From: Bacteroidaceae bacterium
Lineage (GTDB): Bacteria; Bacteroidota; Bacteroidia; Bacteroidales; Bacteroidaceae
Reading direction: 5' to 3'
DNA length: 13,994 nt
Assembly (NCBI GenBank): GCA_900752815.1
Contig: CAADWS010000220.1
Location: forward strand, 1 to 13,994
In this document: in pieces, positions 6,232 to 13,892 of the stretch
Layout: the number at the start of each line of letters is the position of its first letter
Position numbering within the stretch: the first letter of the stretch is position 1
Notes under the pieces: generated by a model
Databases searched by the model: none
Told to the model about the DNA's origin: nothing
What the model saw: the letters and a program-made list of their open reading frames with translations, nothing else
Program-made: the position numbers and the translations under genes

Positions 6232-7479
6232 CTACAGCCGGCCTTCGTCATACAGTTTCTTTATGCGTACGTAGGTCTTTACCGAACCGAATCCGCTATG
6301 AGCCATGATTTCCTTCTGCGTGGCGTCGGGATGAGCCTCCCGGTGCGCCTCAGCACAACGGATGCGCAGCGTATTGACATAGGAATAGAAGGAGCCGAAA
6401 CGTTCGCGCATCACCTCCGACACGTAAGTGCGGTTGGTGTGCAACACCCTTGCCACCTCCGACATGGTAAGGCGGGGAGACAGATAAAGTCGCTGCCCTT
6501 CCACCACCCGGCGCACCTGCTCTTCCAATGCGTCCAGCCGCTCTTCGGACAGCAGACCTCTGCTCTCCGTTTCCTCGAGTCCCCGCTCTCTTTGTTCATT
6601 CTCCGCGGGAGTTTCCACACCGTCAGCACCGCCCGTTGACTGTCCTGCCGCAGCAACCTTACAGACGGCTGCTGACTTCATTACAGAATCCGACGCCAAG
6701 GAAGTCTGTCCGTGGTCGTCCACGCAGCCCTGACCGTCGCCCCGGATGCAGTTTTCCACGGTCCGTCCATACAACGGATGAAGAATGACCAGCATCATCA
6801 CCATGGAAAACATACTGATAAGAATCATGTAGACAGCCGACAGGATGCGACTGTCCACCCAATACAATATCCAGGCCGTACCCATCCAAAAGAGCGGCAT
6901 ATAAATAATGCCGCGCGCCAGACGCAACGGGAAGAATTCCTCGCTGGAGTATTCGCTATAGAGATAATTCCGGATACTCCGCCACAAATGATAGGTGGCA
7001 TGCAGCAGATAGCCGCCACTAATCAGGAATACACCGGGAATCAGCAGCAACCGCCATCCGACCAACCATTCAGCCAACGTTCCGCCCCCGATACAGGCAA
7101 ACGCGAAAACGGTCAGCAATGCAGCAAAGGGCAGACCCTCGCCCAACCAGAAACGCGCCTTGCCATGGGAGACCTGAATGAAAAAATAATGGCGGAACGC
7201 CATCGCGGCAAAAGCCGGTATCCCATAAAGAAAGAAGGTGCGCACCAGCAGCCACGCGTCGGCACTCTGCCAGCAGACTATCGCGGGCAACAGCATCACG
7301 GGCGAAAGATAGGCAAGCGCAATCAGTCTGTGCGCCGGATAATGCAACTCGGGATGCCGGTCGTAAGGACGGCACATGTGCACTCCCCGCACCAATGCAC
7401 AACAAAGAGACACCAGCACCAAAAATATACAGGAAAGGGTTAAAAACAGCTCATCCGGCCTAAATTCAAATGTATACAT
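6232..7479 (-). CDS. Polytopic membrane protein with C-terminal AraC-type DNA-binding domain
   Basis: From the chosen ATG at 7479 (M-Y-T-F-E-F-R-P-D-E) the protein has 415 residues. The N-terminal 235 residues hold about seven hydrophobic helices, near 10-30, 52-70, 78-103, 115-132, 143-162, 190-208 and 211-234. A variable, charged linker at about 240-330 ends in a likely coiled coil (E-E-R-L-D-A-L-E-E-Q-V-R-R-V-V). The AraC-type double helix-turn-helix lies at about 331-412: L-T-M-S-E-V-A-R-V-L-H-T-N-R-T-Y-V-S-E-V, then the second unit Q-K-E-I-M-A-H-S-G-F-G-S-V-K-T-Y. This architecture occurs in Bacteroidales as a membrane-bound one-component regulator. The ligand and target are unknown. A longer frame to 7677 is open, but its extra 66 residues are poorly protein-like. 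It is convergent with the GH89 gene. Confidence 0.88.
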   Translation of the reverse strand: MYTFEFRPDELFLTLSCIFLVLVSLCCALVRGVHMCRPYDRHPELHYPAHRLIALAYLSPVMLLPAIVCWQSADAWLLVRTFFLYGIPAFAAMAFRHYFFIQVSHGKARFWLGEGLPFAALLTVFAFACIGGGTLAEWLVGWRLLLIPGVFLISGGYLLHATYHLWRSIRNYLYSEYSSEEFFPLRLARGIIYMPLFWMGTAWILYWVDSRILSAVYMILISMFSMVMMLVILHPLYGRTVENCIRGDGQGCVDDHGQTSLASDSVMKSAAVCKVAAAGQSTGGADGVETPAENEQRERGLEETESRGLLSEERLDALEEQVRRVVEGQRLYLSPRLTMSEVARVLHTNRTYVSEVMRERFGSFYSYVNTLRIRCAEAHREAHPDATQKEIMAHSGFGSVKTYVRIKKLYDEGRL

Positions 7480-7896
7480 TCTGATAAGTCTGCCAAACGC
7501 AATCATCCCCCCAAAGCTGAAACAATGATGCGACAGGAGAACACTGCGGATAGGTGAAAGGAAAAGTAGAATAAAAGCTATATGCAAGCAGCCCTCCGCC
7601 CGGATATCCGGGACTTTGCAGCCGGAACGCCTCGACGGCGGAAACCACAATACGCTTCCCGGCAACATCTGCCGCATGCCCCCTCTTCTTCAGCAGGACA
7701 CCGGCCACACACAGGCTGACGCCGCACAAAACGCCACAGCCATTGCGCGGCAAGACCACTTGACGCTGCAAAGGTACAGAAAAATTACGTCATGCAGCGA
7801 AGAAAATACCAAAATCATTAAAAAAGCACAACAGTTCATTTTTCCCATACCCGCCTGCCGTTCATAAGGAAAGAAACGCCAAAAGCCGGCTTGTCA
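7480..7896. other. Intergenic region between trkH and the AraC-membrane gene
   Basis: This 417-base gap separates two minus-strand genes. It holds a promoter candidate at 7769-7776 and no convincing gene. The upstream in-frame extension of the AraC-membrane gene (7480-7677) is open, but it contains Cys- and Pro-rich sequence typical of untranslated DNA. The plus-strand frame at 7616-7867 also looks non-coding. The part from 7780 to 7880 is AT-rich. No T-tract terminator was found behind trkH. Confidence 0.45.
7769..7776 (-). promoter_or_regulatory. Promoter -7 box upstream of the AraC-membrane gene
   Basis: The minus strand reads TACCTTTG, a match to TAnnTTTG. No TTTG box is found at the expected 19-21 bases upstream. 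Initiation near 7760 would give a leader of about 280 bases if translation starts at 7479, or about 80 if the longer frame to 7677 is used. This box is therefore the main argument for the longer start. Confidence 0.4.
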
Positions 7897-9405
7897 TCAG
7901 TCCGCCTTCCAGAATCCCCGGTAAAACAACAGCAGGATGCCGAAAATCTCCAGACGGCCAATCAGCATCAGCGCCGCCAGAATCCATTTGGCAGCATCGG
8001 GCAGTGCCGACCACGAATATACCGGTCCGTAAGCCCCCAGGGCAGGTCCTACATTGCTAATGGCTGAGACCGTAGTGCTCATGGCCTCCGTCAGACCCAC
8101 TCCCATTCCCATCAGAAGCGTCCATCCCACAAATATGCAAAGCAAATAAACAAAGAAGAAGGTAAACACCGTTGCCGAAACGCTGGGCTGAATCTGCTCC
8201 TTGTTGACGCGGACCGGGAGCACTGCACGGGGATGCAGCATTTTCTTAAACTGGTTTTTCACGTTCTGCACCATAATCAGCATGCGCAGGCTCTTGAGGC
8301 CTCCCGTCGTTGAACCGGTGCAGGCACCGGCAAACATGGCATATACGAGCAGCATCCACGTGAACGGCGGCCAAAGGTTATAGTCTTCGGTGGCAAACCC
8401 GCACGAAGTGTGTATCGTGGCTACCTGGAAAAACGCCTTCCGGAACGATTCTTCCAAATCATAATAATCCAGGAAGAAAAGCGTCAGTGTGATAATGACC
8501 GTCAGCGCAAGGACAGAACGCAGATACCAATGCAGTTCCTTGTCTTTGAACAGATATTTGGGCCTACCACTCACTGCCGCATAATAAAGTGAGAAATTGA
8601 CACCCGAAAGCACCATGAAGATGGCAATGACATATTCTATGTAAGGAGAATTCCAGAACAGCACACTGTCCTGCTTGGTGGAGAAGCCGCCCGTAGCCGT
8701 TGTCGTGAAGGCATGACACACGGCATCAAACCAGTCCATGTTGCCCAAAATCAGCAGCAAGGTCTCCAAAAGGGTAAGGCCGATGTAAATAATCCACAGA
8801 TAACGGGCCATCACCTTGATGCGGGGATGAATCTTGTCGTGGGTAACCCCGGTTGCCTCAGACAGGAACAACTGCTGGCTGCTTCCGCTGAAGAGCGGCA
8901 GCAAGGCAATGGTGAAGAGCACGATGCCCAAACCGCCAATCCACTGCGTAAAGCTGCGCCAGAACAGGAGCCCGCGGGGAAGCGACTCAATGTCATCCAG
9001 AATGGTGGCTCCCGTTGTCGTAAACCCCGACATGGTTTCGAAAAAAGCGTCGGTCACCGACGGAATATAACCACTCAGATAAAAGGGCATCATTCCCAAA
9101 AGACTGAACACTATCCAGATGAGACTGACTATGCAATAGCCGTCGCGCCGGGTAATCAGGCTGTCGGTTCGCTTGCCGCACAACACCATAATTGTACCCA
9201 AAGCCACATTAATCCAGATGGACTGTATGAAACAGGAATAGGTGCTTTCCTGATAAAGCAGCGAAATGCCTGCGCAAAGAGCAAACATGCCGGCTTCCAC
9301 CAGAATCAGAACTCCCATGATATAGGAAATCAAGCGATAATTGATCAAATGGCGGTTGCTGTCCTCCGCATGAAAATGATGCAATATGGGTTCATTCTCC
9401 TTCAT
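7897..9405 (-). CDS. trkH: TrkH-type potassium uptake transporter subunit
   Basis: This 502-residue inner-membrane protein belongs to the TrkH/KtrB superfamily of potassium translocating subunits. The four pore loops can be read: S-G-F-T-T-T-G-A-T (126-134), F-T-T-T-A-T-G-G-F-S-T (233-243), H-T-S-C-G-F-A-T (332-339) and I-S-N-V-G-P-A-L-G (449-457). Each sits between pairs of hydrophobic helices. Two N-terminal helices precede loop 1, and the conserved G-A-C-T-G-S-T-T-G-G-L-K-S-L-R motif lies at 360-374. Length matches TrkH (about 480). TrkH needs a cytoplasmic NAD/ATP-binding TrkA ring for gating, yet no trkA lies beside it here. It is divergent from the AraC gene at 9764 across 358 bases. 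Confidence 0.95.
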   Translation of the reverse strand: MKENEPILHHFHAEDSNRHLINYRLISYIMGVLILVEAGMFALCAGISLLYQESTYSCFIQSIWINVALGTIMVLCGKRTDSLITRRDGYCIVSLIWIVFSLLGMMPFYLSGYIPSVTDAFFETMSGFTTTGATILDDIESLPRGLLFWRSFTQWIGGLGIVLFTIALLPLFSGSSQQLFLSEATGVTHDKIHPRIKVMARYLWIIYIGLTLLETLLLILGNMDWFDAVCHAFTTTATGGFSTKQDSVLFWNSPYIEYVIAIFMVLSGVNFSLYYAAVSGRPKYLFKDKELHWYLRSVLALTVIITLTLFFLDYYDLEESFRKAFFQVATIHTSCGFATEDYNLWPPFTWMLLVYAMFAGACTGSTTGGLKSLRMLIMVQNVKNQFKKMLHPRAVLPVRVNKEQIQPSVSATVFTFFFVYLLCIFVGWTLLMGMGVGLTEAMSTTVSAISNVGPALGAYGPVYSWSALPDAAKWILAALMLIGRLEIFGILLLFYRGFWKAD

Positions 9406-9763
9406 CGGTTATTTCTTTTCTCCAGAATGGCATTGCTGTGGCCGGTGCCTTCAGGCTGGAACTGCCACACACAGTTCCATCGCGCAACAAGCCGTCACCT
9501 GCGTTTCGCGCAACACCAACGGAATGGGTTTGTTGCCGCGAAATTAAGAAAGAAGCACCGACCTGCCATGTTTTTTCCCGAAAAATACCTTGCTTCATAC
9601 AAAAAAACGGAAGAAGGCCAAAGAATGAGTCCGTTCCCCCTTACTTTTCCTCCGGCGCAAAGACTTCCCTCCCTGATTTTCTTCATTAAAAAAAAGCATG
9701 ACAGGAATGCATTTGACGGAAACGCACTACTTTTGTATCAGACAACCATAAAAGGCCCAACTC
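9406..9763. other. Divergent intergenic region between trkH and the AraC regulator
   Basis: These 358 bases must carry the trkH promoter (minus) and the araC-type promoter (plus). The plus-strand box is at 9728-9735. No clear TAnnTTTG was found for trkH; the nearest is TAATTTCG on the minus strand around 9539-9546, one base off. A-rich tracts lie at 9599-9606 and 9687-9695. No gene is supported. Confidence 0.45.
9728..9735 (+). promoter_or_regulatory. Promoter -7 box for the AraC-family regulator
   Basis: TACTTTTG matches TAnnTTTG and places initiation about 20 bases before the ATG at 9764. A TTTG lies at 9712-9715, but the 12-base gap is shorter than the normal 19-21, so the upstream box is not convincing. 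Confidence 0.45.
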
Positions 9764-10597
9764 ATGCAACATCTGGAAGTATTCGACTGTTCGAATATAT
9801 TCATTGCCTGCTATTTTACCAACGACCGGCAATGCGCCCACGAAAACAGGGAACATACCTTGATTTATCTGTGCTCGGGAGAACTGGAAATTGACGAACG
9901 GGGGAAAAAGACCATACTGCACCCCGGCGAATGCGCCTTCATGCGGCGGGACCACCGCATGTGGCTGCACAAGAAAGCGGGCAACGGAGTCCCCTACCGT
10001 TCCGTTGTACTGAAATTTTCCAAAGCATTTCTCAGAGAATTCTACCGGACGCTCAATCCGGAAGACCTCCCCTCCGGCATCGAGCGCGAAAGAACCAGTC
10101 TGCGGCTGCTCCCCGGCAACAGGCCCGACATCCGCTCGCTCTTTGAATCCATCATTCCCTATTTCGACGCCGGAGAAAAACCGTCCGACGAAATTCTGAG
10201 ACTGAAAATGATTGAAGGCATCTACGTGTTGCTCAATACCGACCGCCGTCTGTATGCCTCCCTGTTTGATTTCGTCGAACCGTGGAAAATCGACATCCTC
10301 GACTTTCTGAACGAGAACTATATGCAAAACCTCTCAATGGAGGAAATCGCGAGCTATACCGGGCGGAGTCTGGCCACATTCAAACGCGACTTTGCCAAAA
10401 TCAGCGAACTCACGCCCCAAAAATGGATTATCCGGCGCAGGCTGGAAGCGGCCCGCGACCTGATTGTGTCCGGCAAAAGAAAAGTGAGCGAAGCCTGTTT
10501 CGATGTGGGATTCAAGAATCTGTCGCACTTCTCAAAAATATATAAACAGCAATACGGCTGTTCGCCGGCCAACAGTCTCCACGTCTGCCAATCATAG
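9764..10597 (+). CDS. AraC-family transcriptional regulator (ExsA/cupin type)
   Basis: This is a 277-residue soluble regulator. Residues about 15-95 form a cupin-like sensing domain (T-L-I-Y-L-C-S-G-E-L-E-I, then L-H-P-G-E-C-A-F-M). Residues about 172-270 form the AraC double helix-turn-helix: N-L-S-M-E-E-I-A-S-Y-T-G-R-S-L-A-T-F-K-R-D-F at 189-210, then K-V-S-E-A-C-F-D-V-G-F-K-N-L-S-H-F-S-K-I-Y-K-Q-Q-Y-G at 240-265. The F-K-R-D-F form is common in Bacteroidales AraC proteins that activate a neighbouring oxidoreductase locus. It is 241 bases upstream of the exported decarboxylase-cupin/flavodoxin pair on the same strand and is the obvious candidate to control it. The ligand is unknown. The family is certain and the target is inferred. 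Confidence 0.93.
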   Translation: MQHLEVFDCSNIFIACYFTNDRQCAHENREHTLIYLCSGELEIDERGKKTILHPGECAFMRRDHRMWLHKKAGNGVPYRSVVLKFSKAFLREFYRTLNPEDLPSGIERERTSLRLLPGNRPDIRSLFESIIPYFDAGEKPSDEILRLKMIEGIYVLLNTDRRLYASLFDFVEPWKIDILDFLNENYMQNLSMEEIASYTGRSLATFKRDFAKISELTPQKWIIRRRLEAARDLIVSGKRKVSEACFDVGFKNLSHFSKIYKQQYGCSPANSLHVCQS

Positions 10598-10771
10598 AAA
10601 GAACGTCAGAGCCCCCTCCGGTCCAAAACCATCCCCTCCGAAAAGGCACCCCAAGAACGGACGGCATAGCCGACAGATGCCCCCAGCGCATGCACCGCGA
10701 AGACTTGGAACATTGACCTTCTCGACAAAGTTTTTGAGCCGGCAGACAAAGCCGTCTACCTCGCCATGCAC

Positions 10772-10779
10772 TACCTTTG
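10772..10779 (+). promoter_or_regulatory. Promoter -7 box for the decarboxylase-cupin/flavodoxin genes
   Basis: TACCTTTG matches TAnnTTTG and gives a start near 10786, about 50 bases before the ATG at 10839. No TTTG lies 19-21 bases upstream, which fits a promoter that needs an activator such as the AraC protein encoded just before it. Confidence 0.5.
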
Positions 10780-10838
10780 CACTGTTTCCGGAACGAGCAG
10801 TAAAAATCGATGTATCAACGGTAAAGACGGACCATTAT

Positions 10839-11663
10839 ATGAAACAATTATTTGTAATCTCACTTTTCAGTATTTTAACCCTACACGTTATGGCACAGGA
10901 AAAAATCATACAAACGGCCGGCCGCGACCAGCTGGGAGCCTTCGCTCCCAAATTTGCAGAACTTAATGACGACGTTCTTTTCGGCGAAGTGTGGAGCCGT
11001 ACAGACCAGCTCGGCCTGCGCGACCGCAGCCTGGTAACGATTACCTCACTAATCAGCCAGGGCATAACGGACAGTTCGCTGACCTATCACCTCCAATCGG
11101 CAAAAAACAACGGCATCACCCGCACGGAGATTGCCGAAATCCTCACACACATCGGCTTCTACGCCGGCTGGCCTAAGGCATGGGCCGCCTTCCGCCTGGC
11201 TAAAGAAGTATGGGCTGACGATTCGGCCGCAGCTGACGCAAAGGCGAACTTCCAGCGCCAGATGATTTTCCCCATCGGAGAACCCAACACGGCTTATGCC
11301 CAATATTTCATCGGCAACAGCTATCTGGCGTCCATCTCTACGGAACAGGTAAAAGTAGCCAACGTCACCTTCGAACCGGGCTGCCGCAACAACTGGCACA
11401 TACACCGGGCCGACAAAGGCGGAGGACAGATGCTCATCGGCGTTGCAGGGCGCGGCTGGTATCAGGAAGAAGGCAAGGCGGCCGTGGAAATCCTTCCGGG
11501 AACCGTCATACACATCCCGGCCAACGTGAAGCACTGGCACGGTGCCGCCGCTGACAGCTGGTTTGCCCATCTTGCCTTCGAACTTGACGGAGAAAAGACC
11601 TCAAACGAATGGCTGGAACCGGTCACTGACGAACAATACGGGAAATTGGGAAAACAGCAATAA
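10839..11663 (+). CDS. Exported carboxymuconolactone decarboxylase/cupin fusion protein
   Basis: This is a 274-residue protein from the ATG at 10839, chosen because M-K-Q-L-F-V-I-S-L-F-S begins a clean signal peptide with cleavage after A19 (V-M-A, then Q-E-K). A longer upstream frame is open to 10503, but it overlaps the AraC gene. Residues about 30-128 form a carboxymuconolactone-decarboxylase-type helical domain (R-S-L-V-T-I-T-S-L-I, Y-H-L-Q-S-A-K-N-N-G-I-T-R-T-E-I-A-E-I-L-T-H, His84). It lacks the C-x-x-C of AhpD peroxidases. Residues about 172-250 form a cupin with W-H-I-H (187 and 189), Q197 and K-H-W-H (232 and 234) as likely metal ligands. Such fusions are common in Bacteroidetes next to flavodoxins and quinone or aldehyde reductases. 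The exact substrate is unknown; detoxification of reactive carbonyls or quinones is an inference. Confidence 0.92.
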   Translation: MKQLFVISLFSILTLHVMAQEKIIQTAGRDQLGAFAPKFAELNDDVLFGEVWSRTDQLGLRDRSLVTITSLISQGITDSSLTYHLQSAKNNGITRTEIAEILTHIGFYAGWPKAWAAFRLAKEVWADDSAAADAKANFQRQMIFPIGEPNTAYAQYFIGNSYLASISTEQVKVANVTFEPGCRNNWHIHRADKGGGQMLIGVAGRGWYQEEGKAAVEILPGTVIHIPANVKHWHGAAADSWFAHLAFELDGEKTSNEWLEPVTDEQYGKLGKQQ

Positions 11664-11681
11664 CCGCTCGCGGCAAAGCAT

Positions 11682-11718
11682 CTGCCGGCCATAAGGCCGG
11701 TACAGCTCCCGCTTTTTT
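11682..11718 (+). terminator. Possible weak terminator or attenuator between the fusion gene and the flavodoxin gene
   Basis: CCGGCC (11685-11690) and GGCCGG (11695-11700) form a strong stem with an ATAA loop. A T6 tract at 11713-11718 is 12 bases further on, too far for a classic terminator. It may reduce, not stop, read-through into the flavodoxin gene, or simply protect the 3' end of the first message. Confidence 0.35.
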
Positions 11719-11748
11719 CACTTGTCACGACTCATTTACCCCCAACTC

Positions 11749-12330
11749 ATGAACATGAATAAAATTCTGTTTGCCCTCACTGTGCTGCTTGCTACAAGCT
11801 TCACGCTGACTGTACGGGCTCAAAACACCAAGAACAAAGCAATGAAAGCATCCAAGACTCTGGTCACATATTTTTCTGCAACAGGAAACACAGCCAAAGT
11901 GGCCCGCAACATAGCCGAAATCACCGGCGGTGACCTTTTTGAACTGACACCTGCCGAGGCTTACACTCCGGCCGATCTGAACTGGCACGACAAAAAATCA
12001 AGAAGTTCGGTTGAAATGAACGACGCACAGGCGCGCCCCGCATTGAAAAACAAACGGAACGACCTGCAAGGATATGACACGGTTTTCATCGGCTACCCCA
12101 TCTGGTGGGATCTTGCTCCGCGCATTGTCAACACTTTCATCGAAAGCCATGCATTAAAAGGCAAGGTGCTGATTCCCTTTGCCACTTCGGGCGGCAGCGG
12201 CATTGCCGGCAGTGTGAAAGCACTGAAACAGACTTATCCCGATTTGAACTGGAAAGAAGGAAAACTGCTGAACAATGCAGGAAAAGCGACTCTACAGAAG
12301 TGGCTTGAAAGCATCGGCGAAGCCAAATGA
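11749..12330 (+). CDS. Exported flavodoxin-family protein
   Basis: This is a 193-residue protein from the ATG at 11749; an ATG two codons later at 11755 would serve equally, while the frame open to 11722 adds non-signal residues. A Sec signal peptide spans about 1-24 (I-L-F-A-L-T-V-L-L-A-T-S-F, cleavage after V-R-A). The flavodoxin fold follows. The FMN phosphate loop is Y-F-S-A-T-G-N-T-A-K (41-50). The isoalloxazine-contact stretch is I-G-Y-P-I-W-W-D (114-121). T-S-G-G-S-G is at 147-152. It resembles the short flavodoxin group often annotated in Bacteroidetes beside carboxymuconolactone decarboxylase genes. An FMN redox protein outside the cytosol is unusual; it would need FMN delivery to the periplasm. 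It follows the fusion gene by 85 bases and precedes a strong terminator. Confidence 0.93.
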   Translation: MNMNKILFALTVLLATSFTLTVRAQNTKNKAMKASKTLVTYFSATGNTAKVARNIAEITGGDLFELTPAEAYTPADLNWHDKKSRSSVEMNDAQARPALKNKRNDLQGYDTVFIGYPIWWDLAPRIVNTFIESHALKGKVLIPFATSGGSGIAGSVKALKQTYPDLNWKEGKLLNNAGKATLQKWLESIGEAK

Positions 12331-12449
12331 ACTGAACGGCCTGCCTCCGGAAATTCGCCGGCACTGGGTTTCCCCCTCATCCAGCCGCGGCTCCCCGGCA
12401 TGACGGCCGGAAAAAAACGACAAACCGGAAGGCACAAATAAGAAGAAGA

Positions 12450-12485
12450 GGCTGTCTCAAAATTATTTTTGAGATGGCCTTTTTT
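12450..12485 (+). terminator. Factor-independent terminator after the flavodoxin gene
   Basis: GGCTGTCTCAAAA (12450-12462) pairs with TTTTGAGATGGCC (12467-12479), with one internal mismatched pair (T/G and G/T), around a short ATTAT-type loop. It is followed immediately by a T6 run at 12480-12485. It lies 120 bases after the flavodoxin stop, between convergent genes. The AGGCTGTCTCAAAA form is familiar from Bacteroides intergenic terminators. Confidence 0.8.
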
Positions 12486-12512
12486 CTGCGCCAGTCACGG
12501 TGACTTGCGCAG
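12486..12512. repeat. Second stem-loop directly abutting the terminator
   Basis: CTGCGC (12486-12491) pairs with GCGCAG (12507-12512), and AGTCA (12493-12497) pairs with TGACT (12501-12505). There is one C/T mismatch and a CGG loop. No T tract follows on either strand, so it is not a simple terminator. It may stabilise the 3' end of the convergent minus-strand message. Confidence 0.7.
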
Positions 12513-12637
12513 TTCTTCCTGCTATTATATTATGCTGAAACGGGCTACGGGGTCAAGGCATTCCGACATGCCTATGGCAAGCAGGTGCGCCCTGTTCCTT
12601 ATCTCCGCACGGAATCCGCGAGAGCACGGCACCAGAG

Positions 12638-13660
12638 TCACAAAGTCTGCCCGCCGCTTTTCATCACCGCCTCAATGTGCTCCAGTTCCTCCCCGCAAAG
12701 CGGACTCCCTTCCAACATCTTCAAATTCTCGGCCAACTGCGCCACGCTACTGGATCCCACGATTACCGACGTAACCGCACGATGGGTGAACACCCAGCGT
12801 AAAGCCAACTGCGCCAGCGTTTCGCCGCGGGCACTGGCCAGTTGTTTCAAGGCATGCAAACGGTTCAACAAATCGGGAGTCAGCTGCTCGGGCTTGAGCG
12901 TTGCCTCGCGCCGCATGCGGGAATCGTCGGGAATGCCTTCCAGATAGCGTTCCGTCAGCAAGCCCTGCGCCAAGGGCGAAAATACGATTCCACCACACTG
13001 CTCCTTTTCGAGCAAATCAAGTATACCTTCCGTTTCCAACGCCCGGTCGAGCAGATTCAACCGCCCCTGATAGCAGAGACAAGGCACATCGCGCTCGCGC
13101 AAATAACGGAAAGCCGTCTGCGTAGCAACCAACGGCCAACGGGAAATGCCCACATAAAGTGCCTTGCCGGCTCTCACGACATCGACCAGCGTCTGCAACG
13201 TCTCCTCCAACGGAGTCTGAGGGTCATAGCGGTGAATATAAAACAAATCCACATACTCCAGCCCCATACGGCGCAGGCTCTGGTCAAGACTGGCCATCAG
13301 ATATTTCCGGGAACCCCAGTTGCCATAAGGTCCCGGCCACATGTCATATCCGGCCTTGGTCGCCACAAAAAGTTCATCACGATAAGGCGCAAAAGAGGAA
13401 CGGATGACCTGACCGAACGTTTCCTCCGCGGTGCCGTATGGCGGCCCGTAGTTGTTGGCCAAATCAAAATGGGTAATACCGTGATCGAAGGCATAATGCA
13501 ACAGGGCACGACTATCAGACAACGGACGGTCGGCACCAAAATTTTTCCAAAGCCCCAAGGATATACGGGGCAGCAGAATGCCACTGCGACCACAACGGGC
13601 ATACAGTTCCGGCCGGTCGTAGCGCGCGGCATCGGCTACATAGGACAAAGCGTTTCTCAT
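12638..13660 (-). CDS. gpr: Aldo/keto reductase, YghZ/L-glyceraldehyde-3-phosphate reductase type
   Basis: This is a 340-residue cytosolic NADPH-dependent (beta/alpha)8 aldo/keto reductase. The catalytic tetrad is complete: D66 and Y71 in T-H-F-D-L-A-N-N-Y-G-P-P-Y-G, K102 in V-A-T-K-A-G-Y-D-M-W-P-G-P-Y-G and H143 in D-L-F-Y-I-H-R-Y-D. The G-P-P-x-G-x-A-E-E and Y-D-M-W-P-G-P-Y-G-x-x-G-S-R-K-Y-L stretches closely resemble E. coli YghZ (Gpr), which reduces L-glyceraldehyde 3-phosphate and methylglyoxal. The C-terminal coenzyme loop reads T-S-V-I-V-G-S-S-S-V-A-Q-L-A-E-N near 297-312. Length matches the family (about 346). It is monocistronic and convergent with the flavodoxin gene. In vivo it could equally be a general carbonyl detoxifier; the symbol is by similarity only. 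Confidence 0.95.
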   Translation of the reverse strand: MRNALSYVADAARYDRPELYARCGRSGILLPRISLGLWKNFGADRPLSDSRALLHYAFDHGITHFDLANNYGPPYGTAEETFGQVIRSSFAPYRDELFVATKAGYDMWPGPYGNWGSRKYLMASLDQSLRRMGLEYVDLFYIHRYDPQTPLEETLQTLVDVVRAGKALYVGISRWPLVATQTAFRYLRERDVPCLCYQGRLNLLDRALETEGILDLLEKEQCGGIVFSPLAQGLLTERYLEGIPDDSRMRREATLKPEQLTPDLLNRLHALKQLASARGETLAQLALRWVFTHRAVTSVIVGSSSVAQLAENLKMLEGSPLCGEELEHIEAVMKSGGQTL

Positions 13661-13688
13661 TTTTCCCGATTCATATCAGTTACGGTTG

Positions 13689-13718
13689 CAAAAATAAGCA
13701 ATTCTGTCACATCGCAAC
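13689..13718 (-). promoter_or_regulatory. Promoter of the aldo/keto reductase gene
   Basis: On the minus strand a -7 box TATTTTTG (13696-13689) matches TAnnTTTG. Eighteen bases upstream lies GTTG (13718-13715), three of four bases of the TTTG box. Initiation would fall near 13680, about 20 bases before the ATG at 13660. Confidence 0.5.
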
Positions 13719-13770
13719 CCCATCCGGCCACCATTTTCCTCACCTTCCGTTCTGCCATAGAAAAGCAGGC

Positions 13771-13801
13771 GGCTGCCTCTCCCTCCTCAGGAAAAGCAGC
13801 C
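13771..13801 (-). other. Imperfect stem-loop upstream of the reductase promoter
   Basis: GGCTGC (13771-13776) pairs with GCAGCC (13796-13801), with TCCT/AGGA-like pairing further in. Read on the minus strand it is followed only by a short T4, so at best it is a weak terminator protecting the reductase from upstream transcription. Confidence 0.25.
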
Positions 13802-13892
13802 ACCCGATAATGAGAATACACGTGAGTTCGGTATTATTATTTATCCCTGGGCAGAGGTCATTGTATGCTATTGCCGCATCACGGTTTCACAG

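Larger units (their letters stand above)
12331..12637. other. Convergent intergenic region
   Basis: This stretch separates the plus-strand flavodoxin gene from the minus-strand aldo/keto reductase. It contains the terminator at 12450-12485 and a second perfect-looking stem-loop at 12486-12512. Reading frames here (for example the start of 12469-12774 on the plus strand) look non-coding. Confidence 0.5.

Noticed and set aside
6712..7443. 243-codon plus-strand open frame
   Set aside because: It is antisense to the membrane helices of the AraC-type protein, and the composition (Gln/His/Arg-rich) is typical of a shadow frame.
8713..9894. 393-codon plus-strand open frame over trkH and beyond
   Set aside because: It is antisense to trkH, rich in His/Gln/Pro, and runs into the AraC regulator in another frame. 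It is not protein-like.
12842..13810. 322-codon plus-strand open frame
   Set aside because: It is antisense to the aldo/keto reductase, which has an intact catalytic tetrad. The plus-strand frame has no recognisable fold pattern.
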